Part shown: positions 16,502 to 25,069 of the stretch, piece after piece
How the letters are laid out: each line of letters begins with the position of its first letter
How positions within the stretch are numbered: the stretch's first letter is position 1
Assembly: GCF_019402665.1 (NCBI RefSeq)
Contig: NZ_VSST01000042.1
Span: forward strand, 186,001-250,000
Direction of reading: 5' to 3'
Source: Bradyrhizobium canariense
Lineage (GTDB): Bacteria; Pseudomonadota; Alphaproteobacteria; Rhizobiales; Xanthobacteraceae
DNA length: 64,000 bases
The notes under the pieces: generated by a model
The model's database searches: none
Seen by the model: the letters and a program-made list of their open reading frames with translations, nothing else
Told to the model about the DNA's origin: nothing
Translations under genes and position numbers: made by a program

Positions 16502-16879
16502 ATGAAACGCGCGGGAAAGATTGGCACGTTTGTCGCGGTGATCGTACTTGCGGGAGCAATCGCTCATCCCGGCTACGCACAGGACGCCGAGCATGGAAAG
16601 ACCGTCTTCAAAGCTTGCGCAACATGCCATGCGACGGATCTTGCCAGTCGCGTCGGGCCGGGCCTGGGGGGACTCATCGGCAGGAAGGCGGGTACGGTTC
16701 CCGGCTTCAGCTATAGCAACGCGATGAAGAGGTCCGGCATTGTCTGGGATACGAAGATCCTCGATGCATATCTGGAATCGCCACAGCAGGTGGTTCCCGG
16801 AAACAGAATGCCCTACCCAGGGCTGAAGAACCAGACGGACCGGACGGACCTCGTCGCCTATCTTGCTGCGTTGAAATAG
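16502..16879 (+). CDS. Periplasmic class I cytochrome c
   Basis: A 125-residue monoheme cytochrome c. A Sec signal peptide covers about residues 1-26 (cleavage near GYA-QD), the heme attachment motif CATCH is at 39-43, and the sixth ligand is probably Met103 in NRMPYPGL. The GPGLGGLIGRKAG and YSNAMKRSGIVWD stretches are those of the cytochrome c2/c550 type. The gene starts 27 bp after the GMC flavoprotein and is almost certainly its electron acceptor, delivering electrons to the respiratory chain. Confidence 0.93.
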   Translation: MKRAGKIGTFVAVIVLAGAIAHPGYAQDAEHGKTVFKACATCHATDLASRVGPGLGGLIGRKAGTVPGFSYSNAMKRSGIVWDTKILDAYLESPQQVVPGNRMPYPGLKNQTDRTDLVAYLAALK

Positions 16880-17084
16880 CGGCTGGTTGCGCGAGGCGTC
16901 AGCAAGACTCCAGATTCGCAGGCTAAACATCGATGCCGCCGACCAACGTGTGTCTGTGTCGGTCGTGCGAGACGCTCAGTCTGAAAACCTCATTGGCCGT
17001 GACGAGCGTGCTGCCTGTGCCGGTTCGAGAGCAGCGGCCGTTACGCGATGCGCTTCCCCGCCTGGCACGACGGGGCGCACGCGC

Positions 17085-17200
17085 ACAGTCCTATCAGGTA
17101 ACGATGCCCCGCACTTATCGAATGCATGATCAGACGGAATTTCCAATTTCGCCGGCTGCGTCCGATCCTGAGGACCACCGGGTTGGCCGAATACGCAGCC
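17085..17200 (+). repeat. Dispersed upstream repeat, copy B
   Basis: This copy of the repeat has the core TTATCGAATGCATGATCAGA followed by GGAATTTCCAATTTCG. It matches copy C at 33395-33505 closely, and the similarity continues through the spacer to the start codon of the P460-like leader at 17269. The distance from core to start codon is 152 bp here and 150 bp in copy C. The rest of 16880-17084 is empty. Confidence 0.75.
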
Positions 17201-17268
17201 GCCTCGACATCGCATGAAGCCATTGCGCCGAGCCACTGTGTCGCACGCGGGCAACAAAGGAGACCTCC

Positions 17269-17370
17269 ATGAAAATCACCGGAAGACCGGCGGCCCCGCC
17301 GTTGCGGTCTTGCTGGTCGCGGCGACCGTGACGGCACTCGCGTAGATGAGCGAAGCGGCTCCGGCCGGCC
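17269..17370 (+). pseudogene. Truncated cytochrome-P460-like gene (leader only)
   Basis: After AAAGGAG and an ATG at 17269, the sequence encodes a signal-peptide-like leader that needs one frame change to read GGPAVAVLLVAATVTALA. It then has a TAG where the intact gene at 33572 has Gln, then MSEAAPAGPT, matching QISGAPPADPT of the intact protein. Similarity ends there and no heme domain follows. Upstream DNA is also shared with the intact locus, so this is a duplicated and truncated copy. I see nothing in 17371-17591. Confidence 0.65.
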
Positions 17371-17591
17371 CGACCTCGAGGGGCTGGACGCTGCTGTGTC
17401 ACTGGTCAGGCCGCCGGCCTGAACCCGGCAGTTCTGGAAGCGAGGTCGCGCGGTTCTGCCTTCGCTTTCGCAAGACCATCCATGGTCGTTGGCATTAAAT
17501 GTCGAACGGGCCTCAGCGGCGCAACATTTTCCGCAGCGAGAGCGAAAGCACTCTTGCACCTCAATCTAACCCTTCACCCATAGGAATCACC

Positions 17592-18227
17592 ATGACCGAC
17601 GGAATCACCACGGCCAACGCTGTCATCGAATGCATCCTGAGCCGCAGCGCTACCAAGTACTTCGACCCCGCCGCCACATTGAGCGACGAGCAAATCAGGG
17701 AACTGGTGCGAATCGGCACCACCGCGCCGACGTCCTTCCACTTGCAGAACTGGCGCTTCATCGCCGTGCGCACGCCAGAAGCCAAGGCTCGGTTGCGTCC
17801 GATCGCCTGGAATCAGCCCGCGATCACCGAGGCAGCCGTTACCTTCATCGTCTGCGGTGTGTTGGCCGATTCCAGCGTAGTACCAGAGCGTCTGGCACCG
17901 CTGGTGGAAGCGGGCATCATGCCGGCAAATATGGTGCCGGAATGGGAGATTCCCGCACGCGATCTGTACATGAAGTACCCGCAGCGCCAGCGCGACGAAG
18001 CAGTACGCACCGGCACGTTCGGCGCGGCGGCGATGATCTATGCGGCCCGCTCGCTCGGCCTGGGTTCGACGCCGATGATCGGTTTCGACGCCGAAGCGGT
18101 GCACCGCGAGTTCGGACTGGCCGAGAACGAAGTCCCGGTCATGCTGTTGTCTGTGGGACCGGAGCGTCCGGGAAACTGGGCCCAGAAGCCGCGCCGTCCG
18201 GTCGCCGATGTGCTGGATCTCGTATGA
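17592..18227 (+). CDS. Nitroreductase-family FMN oxidoreductase
   Basis: A 211-residue nitroreductase-fold protein, an FMN-dependent NAD(P)H oxidoreductase acting on nitro compounds or quinones. The SRSATKYFDPAATLSDEQI start, the RIGTTAPTSFHLQNWRFI FMN/dimer region, the DEAVRTGTFGAAAMIYAARSLGLGSTPMIGFD helix and the LLSVG(P)ERPGNW...RRPV ending are all typical. The ATG at 17592 has TAGGAA upstream. The AhpD-like gene follows after 35 bp on the same strand and is probably co-transcribed, giving a quinone/peroxide-handling pair. Confidence 0.92.
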   Translation: MTDGITTANAVIECILSRSATKYFDPAATLSDEQIRELVRIGTTAPTSFHLQNWRFIAVRTPEAKARLRPIAWNQPAITEAAVTFIVCGVLADSSVVPERLAPLVEAGIMPANMVPEWEIPARDLYMKYPQRQRDEAVRTGTFGAAAMIYAARSLGLGSTPMIGFDAEAVHREFGLAENEVPVMLLSVGPERPGNWAQKPRRPVADVLDLV

Positions 18228-18262
18228 TTATTGGTAAAGCCCGCAACTTACGCGAGACTACG

Positions 18263-18808
18263 ATGCCAAGAAGTGCAGCTCTAAAGCCGGAACAAGTGCC
18301 GGCCGATTCCAAGCCAACCCTCGATGCATTCACGAAGGACATCGGGTTCACCCCAAATATGCTGGCGACCTTCGCGCAGAACCCGATTGCGTTCAACGCG
18401 TGGGCCGCCCTGCTCGGCTCCTTGAGCAAGACGCTCGACGTGAAAACGCGTGATGGCATCGGCCTCGCTGTCTCTGAAGTGAATGGCTGCAACTATTGCC
18501 TGACGGTTCACAGCTTTACCGCCGAGCATATGGCCAAGCTGCCGGCCGAAGAAATCATTCTCGCTCGGAAGGGGCATGCCAGCGACCCGAAGCGTGACGC
18601 CGCCGTCCAGTTTGCGCGCAAAGTTATCGAGACCCGCGGCAACATCAGTGACGCCGATCTGAAAGCCGTTCGCGATGCGGGCTACACGGATGCGAACGTC
18701 ATGGAGATCGTCGCGCTGATGGCTATGTACTCCCTGACGAATTTTTTCAACAATGTGTTCGATCCCGAGAAGGACTTTCCCGCCGTTGCCCCGGCCGGCT
18801 CGATCTGA
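18263..18808 (+). CDS. AhpD-like carboxymuconolactone-decarboxylase-family peroxidase
   Basis: A 181-residue paralogue of the protein encoded at 7098-7643, with the same length and the same redox centre: Cys76-N-Y-Cys79 and His83, preceded by LAVSE. The two share the KTLDVKTRDGI stretch and the VMEIVAL / IVEMIAL helix. It is probably a thiol-dependent hydroperoxidase of the cytoplasm. The start at 18263 is chosen by the match to the paralogue (both begin MPR); the ribosome site is weak, fitting translation as the second gene after the nitroreductase. Confidence 0.9.
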   Translation: MPRSAALKPEQVPADSKPTLDAFTKDIGFTPNMLATFAQNPIAFNAWAALLGSLSKTLDVKTRDGIGLAVSEVNGCNYCLTVHSFTAEHMAKLPAEEIILARKGHASDPKRDAAVQFARKVIETRGNISDADLKAVRDAGYTDANVMEIVALMAMYSLTNFFNNVFDPEKDFPAVAPAGSI

Positions 18809-19157
18809 ATTCTATCCGGTCGCATCGACCTTCTTCGAGCGTGTTTAAAGGCTCGCTTGATGCGATCGTAACGCCAAAGCCAGATGCTCCCTCGAAAGTT
18901 TTTCGGGAGCGCGTCTGGGCTTTTCGTATGGACCGACAAGGCTGACGTTAATTAGCACCACATCAGGATTCCGCGAATATCTCAGCGCCGAGCATGCAAA
19001 CCCATGTGAAGCTCTGGAGGATCGAAGGGCGAAATCAAGAGAGTCTCCTTTGTGGATTTCGAACCAAGGGTGACGGATCGTCATTGTACCGGCTGGCCCG
19101 TTGGCGTGAGAAGCAGGTGTTTGTTTCGCACCGTTGATTTATGCACGCCGAGGCGGT

Positions 19158-19212
19158 GGCATCGATTCCATAGCCGAAGGTCATTGGACGATCGATTTTC
19201 GCTGTTCTATTT
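19158..19212 (+). promoter_or_regulatory. Predicted promoter and upstream box of the quinone oxidoreductase pair
   Basis: The 38 bp at 19158-19195 match the block before msrBA at 33 positions. As there, it leads into TTGGAC (19184-19189), a 17-base spacer and CTATTT (19207-19212). The first gene starts 57 bp after the -10. The rest of 18809-19268 shows nothing I can support. Confidence 0.6.
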
Positions 19213-19268
19213 GGGCTTATCTGCAGAGAAATTCTGAAAATGACGGCATCCTGCACATCGGGAGTCAG

Positions 19269-20189
19269 ATGATGAAGGCCATCGTGGTAACGGACCAGTC
19301 TGCGGGAACGTCCGGGATGAAGCTGGCGGAGCGGCCCGAGCCGGAGGCAGCGATAAACGACGTCGTCGTTGAGGTTCATGCATCGGGATTCACCTCCGGT
19401 GAGCTGACGTGGCCTTCGACCTGGACGGATCGCCTCGACCGTGACCGAACACCGTCGATCCCTGGGCAGGAGCTGGCCGGAGTGGTTACCGCTCTCGGCT
19501 ACGGCACGACGGGGCTGTCGGTCGGACAGCGGGTGTTCGGCCTCTCGGACTCATATCGCGGCGGCACCTTGGCGGAATATGTGGCCGTCGAGGCACGCAA
19601 CCTCGCGCCGCTGCCGGCCGACGTCGACTTCACGGCGGGCGCGAGCGTGGCGATGCCGGGCCTGACCGCATGGCAGGGGCTGTTCCAGCATGGCCATCTT
19701 CAGGCGGGACAGAGCGTCCTCGTCCATGGCGCGGCCGGTGCAGTCGGTTCAATGGTCACGCAGCTCGCCGTAGAGGCCGGCGCTTACGTGATCGGCAGCG
19801 GACGCGCCCCCGACCGTCAAAAGGCGCTCGACTTCGGCGTTCAGGAGTTCGTCGACCTCGACAACAACGTCCTTGAAGACGTCGTCGGGGTCGATCTGGT
19901 TTTTGATGTCATCGGCGGCGACATCGCGAAGCGGTCCGCAGGCTTGATTAGAGCCGGAGGAACACTGGTGACCATCGCGGGCCCGACCGAGGCGCGGCCG
20001 GCCGATGGGCTGACCATCGACTTTGTTCTCGTATCCGATCGCGCCCAACTGAGTGAGATCGTCCAGCGGGTGCGTGACGGACGACTGCGGACGAACATCG
20101 GCAACATCGCGACGCTCGACGATGCCGTCGCCGCTCTCAATCCGACCAAGCGGATCAGCGGGAAGACGATCATCCGCGTTCGTCCGTGA
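19269..20189 (+). CDS. NADP-dependent quinone-oxidoreductase-type protein (MDR family), copy 1
   Basis: A 306-residue medium-chain dehydrogenase/reductase of the zinc-independent quinone oxidoreductase branch. It has the GroES-like domain (residues ~1-120, including PGQELAGVVTALG and VGQRVFGLSD) and the Rossmann domain with HGAAGAVGSMVTQLA as the NADPH loop. The Cys/His zinc ligands of alcohol dehydrogenases are absent. It would reduce quinones or enones with NADPH. It is very similar along its whole length to the next gene, 65 bp downstream, and both end in GKT(I/V)IRVRP. ATG at 19269 or 19272 is possible. Confidence 0.92.
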   Translation: MMKAIVVTDQSAGTSGMKLAERPEPEAAINDVVVEVHASGFTSGELTWPSTWTDRLDRDRTPSIPGQELAGVVTALGYGTTGLSVGQRVFGLSDSYRGGTLAEYVAVEARNLAPLPADVDFTAGASVAMPGLTAWQGLFQHGHLQAGQSVLVHGAAGAVGSMVTQLAVEAGAYVIGSGRAPDRQKALDFGVQEFVDLDNNVLEDVVGVDLVFDVIGGDIAKRSAGLIRAGGTLVTIAGPTEARPADGLTIDFVLVSDRAQLSEIVQRVRDGRLRTNIGNIATLDDAVAALNPTKRISGKTIIRVRP

Positions 20190-20254
20190 GCGACACGCGC
20201 CTGCCAACTGCGACATTTCCACCAAAGAGACAAATGACCGAGGAGACAATTCAC

Positions 20255-21172
20255 ATGAAGGCAGTCGTTGTGACGGACCAGGCGGCGGGAACAGCCGGGA
20301 TGAAGCTGGTGAAGCGGCCCGAGCCGCAGGCAGCGATAAACGACGTCATCGTCAGGGTTCATGCGTCGGGATTCGTTCCGACTGAGTTGACGTGGCCCTC
20401 GACCTGGACAGATCGCCTCGACCAGGACCGAACACCGGCGATTCCGGGCCACGAGCTCGCCGGAGTGGTCACCGCTCTCGGCTACGGCACGACGGGACTG
20501 TCGGTGGGACAGCGAGTGTTCGGCCTTGCCGACTGGTATCGCGACGGCACCCTGGCCGAGTATGTAGCCATGGAGGCCCGCAACCTTGCGCCGCTGCCGG
20601 GGGATGTCGACTTCACGGTGGGCGCGAGTCTACCAATCTCAGGCCTCACCGCGTGGCAGGGACTGTTCCAGCACGGCCGCCTTCAGGCGGGGCAGAGCGT
20701 CCTGGCGCACGGCGCGGCGGGCGCAGTCGGCTCAATGGTGACGCAGCTTGCGCGAGAGTTCGGCGCCTACGTCATCGGCACCGGACGTGCCGCCGACCGA
20801 CAGAAGGCGCTCGACTTCGGCGCGAAGGAGTTCGTCGACCTCGAGAAGGACGCCTTGGGAGACCTCGGCAAAGTCGATCTGGTGTTCGATGTCATCGGCG
20901 GTGACATCCAGAAGCAGTCCGCAGAACTGGTTCGAGCCGGAGGGACACTGGTGACCATCGTCGGACCTGCCGAAGCGCAGCCCGCCGACGGCCTGGCGGT
21001 TGACTTCGTCGTCGAGTCCGATCGAGCCCAACTGAGTGAGATCGTGCAGCGGGTGCGGGACGGACGACTGCGGACGAACATCGGCAACGTCTCGGCCCTC
21101 GACGATGCCGTCACCGCCTTCAATGCGACCGAGCGACGCGCGGGGAAGACGGTCATCCGCGTTCGTCCGTGA
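20255..21172 (+). CDS. NADP-dependent quinone-oxidoreductase-type protein (MDR family), copy 2
   Basis: A 305-residue tandem paralogue of the preceding gene, with the same domains: GHELAGVVTALGYG in the GroES-like part and HGAAGAVGSMVTQLA in the NADPH-binding part. The DNA similarity continues from the start codon to the stop codon and a few bases beyond (GTGAGCGACACGCGCC after both), showing duplication of a whole gene unit. GAGGAGAC precedes the start. Sequence drift between copies, such as VDLDNNVLEDV against VDLEKDALGDL, lies in surface loops, so both are probably active on related substrates. Confidence 0.92.
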   Translation: MKAVVVTDQAAGTAGMKLVKRPEPQAAINDVIVRVHASGFVPTELTWPSTWTDRLDQDRTPAIPGHELAGVVTALGYGTTGLSVGQRVFGLADWYRDGTLAEYVAMEARNLAPLPGDVDFTVGASLPISGLTAWQGLFQHGRLQAGQSVLAHGAAGAVGSMVTQLAREFGAYVIGTGRAADRQKALDFGAKEFVDLEKDALGDLGKVDLVFDVIGGDIQKQSAELVRAGGTLVTIVGPAEAQPADGLAVDFVVESDRAQLSEIVQRVRDGRLRTNIGNVSALDDAVTAFNATERRAGKTVIRVRP

Positions 21173-21235
21173 GCGACACGCGCCCATTGGTCCGTTCAGC
21201 CGGACGACCGCAATCAAGCAGGAAGGAAATACGGG

Positions 21236-21769
21236 ATGCCGCTGAAGAGCCAGTTGCGAGAGGTCGTTGGCGCGCTGCAAAGCGAAGTCGAATTCGAGGC
21301 TGTTGTAAGCGAAATGGGAGCCGCGGGGATCGACCGCGCTCGCATAAGCTACCTGGCGCAGGAGGATATTGCAGCGTCCTGCGCCGGCGCCGTCGGTTGC
21401 GACATCAATCAGCTGCCCCGCATCGACATCAGCTTGAGCGACGACCGGCAGCAGGTTCGCACACTCGCGACCTCGCTCGCGGCGACTGTCGCGTCGTTCG
21501 CCGGAGCCGGCGCCGTCCTGGCAGCGATTGGTGGAGCGGCCGCACCTGCTCTGCTGGCGGGGTTGGCTTCCGGCGGTAGCGTGGGCTGGCTGGCAGCTTT
21601 GTTCGGGCGGCGACACGAAGGCCACGTGCACGAATGGGCCGAGAGCCAGATCCTCAACGGTGGCATTGTGCTAATCGTCTACCCGGCCAGCGCAGAGCAG
21701 TTCGAAGCCGCCAGCGCTATTATGCGCCGCCACTGCGGAGCCGACGTCTTCGCGTCGCCATCAGCATAG
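21236..21769 (+). CDS. Hypothetical protein with glycine/alanine-rich hydrophobic centre
   Basis: A 177-residue protein I cannot assign to a named family with confidence. The N-terminal ~60 residues (FEAVVSEMGAAGIDRARISYLAQED) resemble the start of general-stress / YflT-like domains. The centre (about 75-120) is a Gly/Ala-rich hydrophobic stretch, TLATSLAATVASFAGAGAVLAAIGGAAAPALLAGLASGG in segments, that could insert in or associate with membranes. The C-terminus returns to a ferredoxin-like pattern (GGIVLIVYPASAEQFEAASAIM). AGGAAAT precedes the start. A decayed fragment of the same N-terminus occurs at 34947-35066. Confidence 0.7.
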   Translation: MPLKSQLREVVGALQSEVEFEAVVSEMGAAGIDRARISYLAQEDIAASCAGAVGCDINQLPRIDISLSDDRQQVRTLATSLAATVASFAGAGAVLAAIGGAAAPALLAGLASGGSVGWLAALFGRRHEGHVHEWAESQILNGGIVLIVYPASAEQFEAASAIMRRHCGADVFASPSA

Positions 21770-21790
21770 CCAACGAGCCTCGTCCCTGAC

Positions 21791-22318
21791 TCATTGGGCG
21801 GTCCGTGGATTCTGGAACGCAGGGGCCGACGGGAGCCGCCAGTTCGGCCGGATGAAGTGGCAGCTGTAGCCGCTCGGCCGCCATTTCAGGTAGTCCTGAT
21901 GCTCCGACTCCGCCTGCCAGAACCGCTCCTCAGGGTTGATTTCGGTCACCACGGGACCGGGCCACAAACCAGAGGCTTCGATTTCGGCGATCGTCGCGAG
22001 GGCCATCTCCTTCTGCTGTTCATCCGTGTAGAAGATGGCAGAACGGTAGCTGGGCCCTCAGTCACTTCCCTGCTGCTCGTAGGTTGTCGGGTCGTGGATC
22101 TGGAAGAAGTGTTCGAGGACCGCCCGGTAGCTTACGACCGCGGGATCGAACACGATCTCGATTGCTTCGGCGTGCCCTTCGTGATTGCCGTAGGTCGGAT
22201 TGGCGATGTCGCCGCCGGTGTAACCGGCTCGCGTCGACACCACGCCTCGCAGGCGGCGGAAGATCTCCTGCATGCCCCAGAAGCACCCGCCGGCCAGCAC
22301 CGCCTTCTCTGTCGTCAT
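21791..22318 (-). pseudogene. msrA: msrA copy interrupted by one stop codon
   Basis: On the reverse strand a full-length MsrA is readable in one frame from ATG 22318 (GGAGG upstream) with AGGCFWGMQ, GYTGGD, HAEAIEIVFDP, FFQIHDPTTYEQQGSD. Then comes a TGA at 22058-22060, followed in the same frame by GPSYRSAIFYTDEQQ and EHQDYLKWRPSGYSCHFIRPNWRLP. The intact MsrA at 11916 has Arg (CGA) at the corresponding place, so a single CGA-to-TGA change explains the break. No msrB accompanies it. It may be a young pseudogene or a sequencing error; selenocysteine is unlikely because Arg, not Cys, is the family residue there. Confidence 0.88.
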
Positions 22319-22664
22319 CCTGGGATTCCTCCGACCTGCCACGCCGTTACGCGAGAGTACTGGTCCCCGACGCGGTGAGATCATAGAAAGCAGGCATCCA
22401 ATCGATAACCAGCCGTGAACCGAGAGGATGGACGCCGACTTACACGATCCAGATTCCAGGAGCTCAGCATCCGGGTGAGCGCAAAGCGGCGCCTTCTGGA
22501 GGCGATCAAGGACGCGCACCCGAGGACAACGGGACCAGCCCGCACATGAAACATACCGCTCCAAGGAAACTCCTGTAAGCCTGATGTTTCTGGACGTTTT
22601 TAAGGATCGTTGAAGAAAGACACGATTCGACCACCTGAGTCTTTCAAGAGTAGCACTGCGAATG
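22319..22664. other. Gap without recognisable gene
   Basis: No supported gene or repeat between the broken msrA and the histidine kinase. Both flanking genes are on the reverse strand, so the right part is downstream of the kinase. Confidence 0.5.
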
Positions 22665-24263
22665 CTAGTGCTCCCGGTAGGCGGGCAGCGTGAAGTGAAA
22701 AATGGCACCCCGAGGCAGATTGGCGGTCACCCACAACCGCCCCCCATGGGCTTCGATGATCGACCGGCAAATCGACAGCCCCATCCCCATCCCGTGCACC
22801 TTCGTCGTATACTGCGGTTTGAATATCAGATTGATAGCGCTCGGCTCGACACCCTTCCCCACGTCTTCCACCGACACCATCAGACTGCCGGAATCGTAGA
22901 CTTTAGACCTTAAGGAAAGTACCCGGTCCTCATCTTCGGTGGCCATTGAATCGATCGCGTTCGTGATCAAATTCACGAGCACCTGCTGCAGCTGAACCTG
23001 GTTGCCCTCTATGGGTGGGAGCGATTGCTTGTAGTCGGTTTGAACCGCCACCCGATGCCTCCGCAGGTCGTCGCGCACGAGCGCCAGAGCTTCCCGGATG
23101 AGATTGTTGACATCGAGCGAACTCCGGGTTCGTGCTTCCGTCTTGAAGAGCGTCCGGATACTCTCGATCACCGCTCCCACACGGTGCCCGTTGTTCACGA
23201 TTTGCTGTAATGCGATTTTGGCCTCATCGATGTTGGGCGTCGCGCGATCGAGCCAGCGCAGGCTCGCAGTGGCGTCCATAGTCATCGCCGACAATGGCTG
23301 CTTGATCTCGTGCGCAACCGTGGCTGCGACCGCGTCTCCCGTCAGCAGACGCACCTCGCGCTCATGCCGCTGGGCAAGGACTGCGCGCAGCAGTTCACCG
23401 TATAGCATCGTCACTTCTTTCATCAGGATGAGCAGCACAAGGCTGCCGGAAAGCACGCCGTAAACTCGCCCGGCATACCAGCCGACGCTAAAGCGGTACG
23501 GGAGAGGAAAGGCGGTAAGGGCGATTTCGATGATGTATGCGAACAAGACCAACATCAGCCAGAGATCGAGCACCGAGCGCTGCCGCAGCCATAGCAAGAC
23601 AAGCGCGACGACGAACAACCCCGCCATCGGTCCGACCACGTAGTACCAGAGATAGGAAACCTGCGCCGTGTCGAGCATGATGCGCGGGAGGAGCGTATGG
23701 CCTGCTGTCACCAAAACTGTTGCGCAACAGACGAGCGCAGTAACCGATCCCACGGTCGTCAGGACCCACGCACGAATGGAGCGTGGCGACACCCACTCCA
23801 TCGGATCGACATCCTTCAGCAGTATATAGACGATCGCGAAAAGGGCGAAGCCCGCGTGCGAGAAGACATAGAGCCAAACCGTACTCTGGAGCCCGCCGCC
23901 AAGGCCGCCCTCCGACGCCAGTACGCCTGGAAATGTGAGCGTCCAGGGAATTGCGATGAGCGCCGTCAGGAAATAGCCATTCGCCAGTGCGAGGAGCGCA
24001 TGCGAGCGTAGAACCGAGAACTGCGCGAAGAGCAGGGCTGCGGTGATAGAGTCGATGACGAAAATCGCAGTGCCGTAGGCGGGTATAAAGGCGTCAACCC
24101 GCTTCAGTGGCAGGCCCGAGAGCGGGCCTGCCACGATGACAAAGACAATGAGCAGCACCAGCACAACGCCAAGCGCGAACCGCCTTTGAGCGACGCTGGG
24201 CGAAAGGTTCGAGAGTACAAACTCATGCGCCGGTAATCCGTCCGATGACTTTTCCACCAACAT
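22665..24263 (-). CDS. Membrane sensor histidine kinase (MASE4-type sensor)
   Basis: A 532-residue sensor kinase. Eight or so membrane segments fill residues ~30-285 and resemble a MASE4 sensor module. The HisKA region has His318 in VAHEIKQPLSAM, and the ATPase domain has NLITNAIDSM, VEDVGKGV and GMGMGLSICRSIIEAHGG. The kinase is therefore complete and bound to the inner membrane. There is no receiver domain in the protein and no response-regulator gene nearby, so its partner lies elsewhere. A perfect 12-bp inverted repeat lies within the coding region at 24107-24134. Confidence 0.92.
   Translation of the reverse strand: MLVEKSSDGLPAHEFVLSNLSPSVAQRRFALGVVLVLLIVFVIVAGPLSGLPLKRVDAFIPAYGTAIFVIDSITAALLFAQFSVLRSHALLALANGYFLTALIAIPWTLTFPGVLASEGGLGGGLQSTVWLYVFSHAGFALFAIVYILLKDVDPMEWVSPRSIRAWVLTTVGSVTALVCCATVLVTAGHTLLPRIMLDTAQVSYLWYYVVGPMAGLFVVALVLLWLRQRSVLDLWLMLVLFAYIIEIALTAFPLPYRFSVGWYAGRVYGVLSGSLVLLILMKEVTMLYGELLRAVLAQRHEREVRLLTGDAVAATVAHEIKQPLSAMTMDATASLRWLDRATPNIDEAKIALQQIVNNGHRVGAVIESIRTLFKTEARTRSSLDVNNLIREALALVRDDLRRHRVAVQTDYKQSLPPIEGNQVQLQQVLVNLITNAIDSMATEDEDRVLSLRSKVYDSGSLMVSVEDVGKGVEPSAINLIFKPQYTTKVHGMGMGLSICRSIIEAHGGRLWVTANLPRGAIFHFTLPAYREH
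24107..24134. repeat. Perfect inverted repeat inside the histidine kinase gene
   Basis: GTGGCAGGCCCG pairs with CGGGCCTGCCAC across a four-base loop (AGAG). It lies in the codons for the end of the first membrane segment and the loop after it, and could form a stable hairpin early in the message. Confidence 0.6.
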
Positions 24264-24839
24264 ATTCGCCTCACGTCGAAGCCCGTGATGGGCGGCAATT
24301 TCGAGTTCGCCGGCCTTTTCGTAATCAAACTTCCAGAAATGTGGTGCCTTTCCTATCCACCATTTGGCACGAGATCGTCGGATCTCACTAGCCCGAAGTC
24401 GCAGGGCGCCTCGACCACAGTCTAACGCCAGCGATAACTCTTCGCCAATGCCGGCACGACGATTCCCGCATTTGCGGTTGAGTTAGCTAACGACTCGCGC
24501 CTGGTCAGCCGACCTCCAGCGCGAGCGGGTCCCGAGTGAAGCTCTCGTGTCCTTTCCCCGTGCACGTCCGCGGCCTCTTCCAACCAACTTCATTGGCGGG
24601 CTGCGCATCTTTCGGCGGGGTTGCATCGGGTGGTGGGCTTCCTGCTGCGTTTGGCCGAGCGGAGGGTTCCAGTAAATTGCAACTCCAGAAACGGCCCGCC
24701 CCTGCCGACGCCCGCGTAACCCTCTGTAGTGCCCAGAAACACCGCCGATGACCGCCGTCAACATCATGGCTCTGTACAGCCAAATGCTTTGATTTGCTTT
24801 ATGGAATCTTTTACCCTTGCGCCCAAACCGGACTCTTGG
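24264..24839. other. Upstream region of the histidine kinase; no gene seen
   Basis: I find no supported coding sequence between the kinase start and the decayed transporter fragment. The right half may hold further decayed transporter sequence too weak to call. Confidence 0.45.
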
Positions 24840-25050
24840 TCCGACCTTTTTCTGAGTTCGCCCGCCGAGGCGATGCCGCGCACATGATGCCGACGACAAC
24901 CTGAGCTGTCTCTGCAGTTGATGCGCGGTTTCGGCAACGACGGCGGTCGCGATCAGCTTCAGCATGCCGCGAACCTTCCGTTGCCGATGTGGTACGGCAG
25001 CGACATCGAGGTGTAGCGTGGAAGCAGACCACTCAGCTCCCAAATTCGAC
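24840..25050 (-). pseudogene. C-terminal remnant of an MFS (metabolite:H+ symporter-type) transporter
   Basis: On the reverse strand the sequence reads RYTSMSLPYHIGNG, the highly conserved stretch near helix 11 of sugar/metabolite-proton symporters. Fragments of the last helices follow in shifted frames (LIATAVVA, then AQVVVGIMCA). Stops and frame changes are frequent and no N-terminal half is present. It lies downstream of the decayed glnS on the same strand. Confidence 0.55.
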
Positions 25051-25069
25051 CGCATGCGCCGGCTCGGAT

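Noticed and set aside
22058..22060. In-frame TGA in the second msrA read as selenocysteine
   Set aside because: The family residue at this position is Arg, not Cys, and the catalytic Cys codon is intact elsewhere. I saw no obvious selenocysteine-insertion hairpin right after the TGA.
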